From Curtobacterium sp. MCLR17_036 (GTDB taxonomy: Bacteria > Actinomycetota > Actinomycetes > Actinomycetales > Microbacteriaceae), in NCBI RefSeq assembly GCF_003234445.2, contig NZ_CP126269.1, positions 3,571,023 through 3,635,022 of the forward strand: a stretch of DNA of 64,000 nucleotides, given 5' to 3'. Under the pieces are notes generated by a model. The model saw nothing but the letters and a program-made list of their open reading frames with translations, had not been told where the DNA came from and did not search any database. Every line of letters begins with the position of its first letter. Positions within the stretch are counted from its first letter, which is position 1. A program made the translations under genes and the position numbers. Shown here in pieces: positions 60,461-64,000 of the stretch.

Positions 60461-61120
60461 TCAGTCAACTGTAGCCCGGAAGACGCGGGTGGTCTCGTTG
60501 ACCACGCCCTCCCCGAGCTCGAGCACCTCGACGTCGGAGAGCCGCTTGCGGAGGATCACCTTGCGGGCCTTCTCGATCTCCTCGTCGACCCGTGCACCCT
60601 TCATCAGGATGAGCTGTCCACCCGAACGGACGAGCGGCACCGTCAAGGGGATGAGCTTCGACAGGGCGCTCACCGCACGTGCGGTGACCTGGTCGACCAC
60701 GACGTCGTCGGCGACGTCTTCAGCGCGTGCGCGCAGCACCGTCACGTTCTCGAGGCCGAGACGGGCAGCTTCGCTCGTCAGCCAATCGACGCGCCGCTCC
60801 ATCGGCTCGATGAGCGTGAAGGAAACGTCCGGCCGAGCGATGGCGAGCACGAGGCCGGGGAGCCCAGCACCGGAGCCGACGTCGGCGACCCGGCCACGGG
60901 CCTCCAGGAGGGGTGCCAACAACGCGGAATTGAGGATGTGTCGTGTCCAGAGCTGCGGCAGCTCGCGAGGACCGATCAGGCCGAGCTCCTCGCCGCGGCG
61001 AGCGAGCTCAGCGGTGAACGACCGAGCGAGGTCGATCCGAGCACCGAAGAGGGTGGCCGCCGCCGACGGTTCGGCCTCGACCGCGAGCGCGACCTCGGTC
61101 GTGGTGTCCGGATCGGTCAT
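60461..61120 (-). CDS. rsmG: 16S rRNA (guanine-527-N7)-methyltransferase
   Basis: A 219-residue SAM-dependent methyltransferase with VADVGSGAGLPGLVLA, FTLIEPMERRVDWLT and VTARAVSALSKL. It methylates G527 of 16S rRNA. It overlaps the upstream jag gene by ATGA, standard for this locus. Confidence 0.96.
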   Translation of the reverse strand: MTDPDTTTEVALAVEAEPSAAATLFGARIDLARSFTAELARRGEELGLIGPRELPQLWTRHILNSALLAPLLEARGRVADVGSGAGLPGLVLAIARPDVSFTLIEPMERRVDWLTSEAARLGLENVTVLRARAEDVADDVVVDQVTARAVSALSKLIPLTVPLVRSGGQLILMKGARVDEEIEKARKVILRKRLSDVEVLELGEGVVNETTRVFRATVD

Positions 61121-61611
61121 CGGGTGACGACCGTGTGGCGGTCCCGACCCTCACCCTCGGACTCCGAGTGGAAGCCCTTCTCGGCGACCAGGTCGTGCAC
61201 GAGCTTGCGCTCGTACGAGGACATCGGGGGGAGTGCGGCCGACGACGAACCCGCCTCGATCCGCTCGACCGCCGTGTCGACGAGCCGCTGGAGTTCGCCC
61301 GCGCGGGCATCGCGCGAGCCACCGACGTCCAGGATGAGCCGGCTGAACTCGCCGGTCTCCGCCTGCACCGCGATGCGCGTGAGCTCCTGCAGGGCCGTCA
61401 CGGTGTCCGGCTTCGAGAGCACCCGCAGGGCCTCGCCGTCGTCCGTCACGGACAGGTAGACCCGGCCGGCGCGTTCCTCGATCTCGATGTCGCCGTCGAG
61501 ATCGCAGATGTCGAGCAGTTCCTCGATGTAGTCCGCGGCGATGTCGGCCTCGTCACGCGCGTCCTCGGACTCGGTGGTGTCGACGGCCGCGGCGGTGTCC
61601 TGCTCGGTCAC
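61117..61611 (-). CDS. jag: Jag/KhpB-type KH-R3H RNA-binding protein
   Basis: A 164-residue protein with a Jag-type KH domain (AADYIEELLDICDLDGDIE) and an R3H motif (MSSYERKLVHDLVAEKGFHS) near the C-terminus. It lies directly after yidC, its fixed neighbour. In other bacteria KhpB binds small RNAs and affects cell division. Confidence 0.94.
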   Translation of the reverse strand: MTEQDTAAAVDTTESEDARDEADIAADYIEELLDICDLDGDIEIEERAGRVYLSVTDDGEALRVLSKPDTVTALQELTRIAVQAETGEFSRLILDVGGSRDARAGELQRLVDTAVERIEAGSSSAALPPMSSYERKLVHDLVAEKGFHSESEGEGRDRHTVVTR

Positions 61612-62580
61612 TTACTTCTTCCCGTTCTTCTTCGAGCGCTGCTTGCCGACCGGCTGCTGACGCTGGGTGGTGACACGCACGGCCTTGACCTCGGCCGCAC
61701 CGGCGCCGGCGCCGGCCTCGGCGAGCACCGGGGTGGCGATGCCGCGACGCTGCGCCTTCTTGGCCAGACGTGCCTCGCGGGCGAGGGCAGCCTCGGAGCC
61801 CGGCGTCGGCATACTGCGGATGACGAAGTACTGCTGCGCCATCGTCCAGATGTTCGAGGCGAGCCAGTAGAACATGACACCGAGGGGGAAGCTCAGGCCC
61901 GAGATGACGAAGACCAGCGGGAGGATGTACAGCATCATCTTCTGCTGGCGGTACATCGGAGACTCCTTGGTCTCCGGGGACATGTTCTTGGCGACGAGCT
62001 GCAGCTGGGTGACGAACTGCGAGGCCGTCATCACGACGATCATGAAGCCGGCGATGGCGCGGACCTCCCAGCCGGAGGCGTTCGTGAACGTCTCGTGCAG
62101 GGGAGCACCGAACAGCGCTGCGTTGCCGAAGGAGGCCGCGAGGTCGTTCGTCAGCAGACCGATGCCGGTCTTGTTGATCTGGGCCTCGTGCAGCACCGAG
62201 TAGAGCGAGAAGAAGATCGGCATCTGCAGCAGCAGTGGCAGGCAGGAGCTCAGCGGGTTGGTCCCGGTCTCCTTGTACAGCGCCATCGTCTCGCGGCTCA
62301 TGGCCTCACGCGAGAACTGGTCCTTCTTGCCCTTGTACTTGTCCTGGATCTTCTTGAGCTGCGGCGCGACCTCGAGCATGCGGCGCTGCGACTTGATCTG
62401 CCGGACGAAGATCGGGATCAACGCTGCGCGGACCACGAACGTCAGGAAGATGATGGAGAGCACCCAGGTGATGCCCGCCCCGGGGTCCATGCCGAGGTTC
62501 TCGAAGATCCAGTGGAAGCCGACGAGGATGGCGGAGACCACCCATTTGAGCGGCCAGAGGATCGTTCCGATGATGTCCAT
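61612..62580 (-). CDS. yidC: membrane protein insertase YidC
   Basis: The ATG at 62580 gives 322 residues, the length of short Gram-positive YidC. Segments include WVLSIIFLTFVVRAALIPIF, LQMPIFFSLYSVLHEA, MLYILPLVFVISGLSFPLGV and a basic tail (GKQRSKKNGKK). It inserts membrane proteins with or without SecYEG. The family's conserved Arg lies in the first groove helix (VRAALIP). Confidence 0.96.
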   Translation of the reverse strand: MDIIGTILWPLKWVVSAILVGFHWIFENLGMDPGAGITWVLSIIFLTFVVRAALIPIFVRQIKSQRRMLEVAPQLKKIQDKYKGKKDQFSREAMSRETMALYKETGTNPLSSCLPLLLQMPIFFSLYSVLHEAQINKTGIGLLTNDLAASFGNAALFGAPLHETFTNASGWEVRAIAGFMIVVMTASQFVTQLQLVAKNMSPETKESPMYRQQKMMLYILPLVFVISGLSFPLGVMFYWLASNIWTMAQQYFVIRSMPTPGSEAALAREARLAKKAQRRGIATPVLAEAGAGAGAAEVKAVRVTTQRQQPVGKQRSKKNGKK

Positions 62581-62588
62581 GGGGACGG

Positions 62589-62969
62589 CTACGCCTTTCG
62601 AGTGCGCTGGGGGAGCAGGACCGGCCGGGCCGTTCCGACCGCGGGGTGCGGGTGCCGCGGGATCGGCGCGAGGACGAACCCGAACCGGTTGACGACGAAC
62701 GGGTGACGACGTTCCGTGACGTCGTCGATGCCACCAGCAGCCCAGGGGTTGCAGCGGGCGATGCGCCAGGCGCCCATGGCCGATCCGCGGACGACGCCGT
62801 ACTGCTGGATCGCTTCGAGGGCGTACCGGGAGCACGACGGGTGGTAGCGGCAGACGTTCCCGTAGAGCGGGGAGATCACCGCGCGGTAGGCCCGGAGCAC
62901 GACGACGCACGCGTTGCGTGGGAGCAACGCGATGACCCAGGCCAGCCGGGTCCACAGAGTGCGGTTCAT
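62589..62969 (-). CDS. yidD: membrane protein insertion efficiency factor YidD
   Basis: The ATG at 62969 overlaps the rnpA stop (ATGA). The 126-residue protein has the YidD signature RAYRAVISPLYGNVCRYHPS with CSRYALEAI and RCNPWAAGGIDDV. It lies between rnpA and yidC, its universal neighbours. Confidence 0.95.
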   Translation of the reverse strand: MNRTLWTRLAWVIALLPRNACVVVLRAYRAVISPLYGNVCRYHPSCSRYALEAIQQYGVVRGSAMGAWRIARCNPWAAGGIDDVTERRHPFVVNRFGFVLAPIPRHPHPAVGTARPVLLPQRTRKA

Positions 62970-63316
62970 GCTGCCTTCTCCACCCCGCGCGCGAAGGAGC
63001 GCGTGACGTCTTCGAGCAGGGTAGGCCATCCGGCCTGCGATGCGGCTGGCAGTGCGCGGACCACCACGTCGTACCCTTCGGGGTGCTCGACGAGCAGGTC
63101 GTGCGCGATGGCCTTGAGCCGTCGCCTGACCAGGTTCCGGGTCACGGCGTTGCCCACGGTCTTCGCGACGATGAACCCGAACCGCGTCGGTCCGGGCCGA
63201 TCCCCGGGCTGACGGACGACGGATACGACGACGTGCGCCGTGGCGCTCTTGCGACCACGACGCACGACGTTCCGGTAGTCGTCCCCGCGCACGACGCGGT
63301 TGGCGCTGGCCAACAC
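62966..63316 (-). CDS. rnpA: ribonuclease P protein component
   Basis: A 116-residue protein with a GTG start: RVVRGDDYRNVVRRGRKSA, GFIVAKTVGNAVTRNLVRRR with the conserved RNR-like box, and a helical tail. It helps the catalytic RNA process tRNA 5' ends. Confidence 0.95.
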   Translation of the reverse strand: MLASANRVVRGDDYRNVVRRGRKSATAHVVVSVVRQPGDRPGPTRFGFIVAKTVGNAVTRNLVRRRLKAIAHDLLVEHPEGYDVVVRALPAASQAGWPTLLEDVTRSFARGVEKAA

Positions 63317-63363
63317 TGCGACGCCGGGGTCAGACCGATGACCGGATCAGGCGGTGAGCCTGA

Positions 63364-63501
63364 TCAGGCCGAGAGCTCGGTGCGGCCCTTGGCGCGACGC
63401 GCCGACAGGATGGCGCGGCCGGCACGCGTCCGCATGCGGAGGCGGAAGCCGTGCTTCTTGGCGCGGCGGCGGTTGTTCGGCTGGAAGGTGCGCTTGCTCA
63501 T
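63364..63501 (-). CDS. rpmH: 50S ribosomal protein L34
   Basis: A 45-residue basic protein: [20 protein letters not shown] at the start and [20 protein letters not shown] at the end, typical L34. GGAGAACATC precedes the ATG. First gene of the leftward operon, adjacent to the oriC/dnaA region. Confidence 0.98.
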   Translation of the reverse strand: MSKRTFQPNNRRRAKKHGFRLRMRTRAGRAILSARRAKGRTELSA

Positions 63502-64000
63502 GATGTTCTCCACACGGCTGCTCGCGGCGAGCCGTCACGTATGTGTAGCCGTCCGGGTGTCGAACGACGCAGATGGGCGCGACCAAAGGGCCGCAGTCAA
63601 CTGGTTAACGGTACGTGACAGCGGCGACCAGGTCAAACCCCGCCTGGGAGCGCTCCGACGGGCGGACGCCCGACCACGATTCTCCACATTGGGGACAACT
63701 TCCGTTCGGTGCACGTCGGTCCGGTCCTTTACAGTGGGGTGATCGATCGGCTCCGTGCCCCGGTACGACAGGGAAGTACTCCTGTCGCGCGATGCGGAAC
63801 GGTCGTGGACAACGCTGTGGACAACCCTGTTGGGAACCACGGTGGAACGAGGCGCCGACGAAGCCCGCGGGGCCCCAGACGACCCGCCCGCCTCGACCCT
63901 GATCCGGCGCGGACCACCCCGGTGCCTCGGCCTGTCCGACCCGCTGCCGCACCACCGTCCGGCGGCGACCGCACGACACGACACCTGGAGACGAGCGCGC
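63502..64000. other. rpmH-dnaA intergenic region with DnaA-box-like motifs
   Basis: About 500 bp to the window edge without a supported gene. TGTGGACAA (63816-63824), CGTGGACAA (63804-63812) and a TTGGGGACAA near 63689 are DnaA-box-like. This is where actinobacteria carry the rpmH promoter and dnaA promoter; dnaA itself should begin beyond 64000. Confidence 0.6.

Noticed and set aside
63603..63984. Short frames on both strands near the right edge
   Set aside because: They overlap each other in the rpmH-dnaA intergenic region, lack ribosome binding sites and have no domains.
1..64000. CRISPR arrays, tRNA or rRNA genes
   Set aside because: I saw no regularly spaced repeats and no cloverleaf or rRNA sequence; a covariance-model scan would settle small RNAs.

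Overview
The window is high-GC DNA from an actinobacterium. Gene order on the right (rpmH-rnpA-yidD-yidC-jag-rsmG-parA-parB, then a trxA-trxB-MurJ block and rpsF-ssb-rpsR-rplI), GTG/TTG starts, ParB-type parS palindromes and DnaA-box-like sequences place the right edge just outside oriC/dnaA. The layout resembles Microbacteriaceae such as Curtobacterium; that placement is inference from gene order and protein style, not from a search.

Left flank (1-8390): accessory genes. These are a partial acetyltransferase, a decayed oxidoreductase, a TetR/SDR pair with a perfect operator palindrome, a DJ-1 protein facing a GlxA-type regulator, a membrane protein/winged-helix pair, a secreted protein, two GNAT acetyltransferases and an SRPBCC protein. 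A family of short palindromes (CCGNTAGNCGA plus its reverse complement) is scattered here and supplies the stop codon of three successive genes.

Tn7-like transposon (8396-32008, 23.6 kb): its ends carry TGTC termini and repeated ACTTGTC sites with the same 16-nt offset, and it is flanked by an exact 5-bp duplication ACCCC. The right copy touches the dnaB stop codon. The core is tnsA-tnsB-tnsC-tniQ, overlapping genes on the minus strand. The cargo looks like a defence island: a HEPN-like protein, a two-gene protein-kinase module, a divergent ribbon-helix-helix module, an orphan antitoxin-like protein, a two-gene GTPase module, a type ISP-like restriction-modification enzyme with an accessory PD-(D/E)XK-like gene, and a CBASS locus (Cap5 HNH-SAVED, CD-NTase, E2-E1 Cap2, no Cap3). 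Just left of the left copy of ACCCC sits a second, degenerate right-end-like sequence. This suggests tandem insertion of successive elements at one dnaB-linked attachment site.

Core plus type VII secretion (32014-45291): dnaB, then a minus-strand type VII-like locus. It encodes an EccC-type ATPase, three accessory proteins, and a tandemly duplicated three-gene cassette (WXG100-like, second small helical protein, T7SS-secreted effector-like protein). The two 97-residue WXG100-like proteins are identical. No EccB, EccD, EccE or mycosin is in the window.

Housekeeping block (45537-64000): rplI, rpsR, ssb, rpsF, the CCA-adding enzyme, a DUF6049-like protein in frame with MurJ, trxB, trxA, an aminotransferase, a D-Ala-D-Ala ligase family protein, a DUF218 protein, parB/parA with four parS sites, rsmG, jag, yidC, yidD, rnpA and rpmH, ending in the region expected to lead to dnaA.
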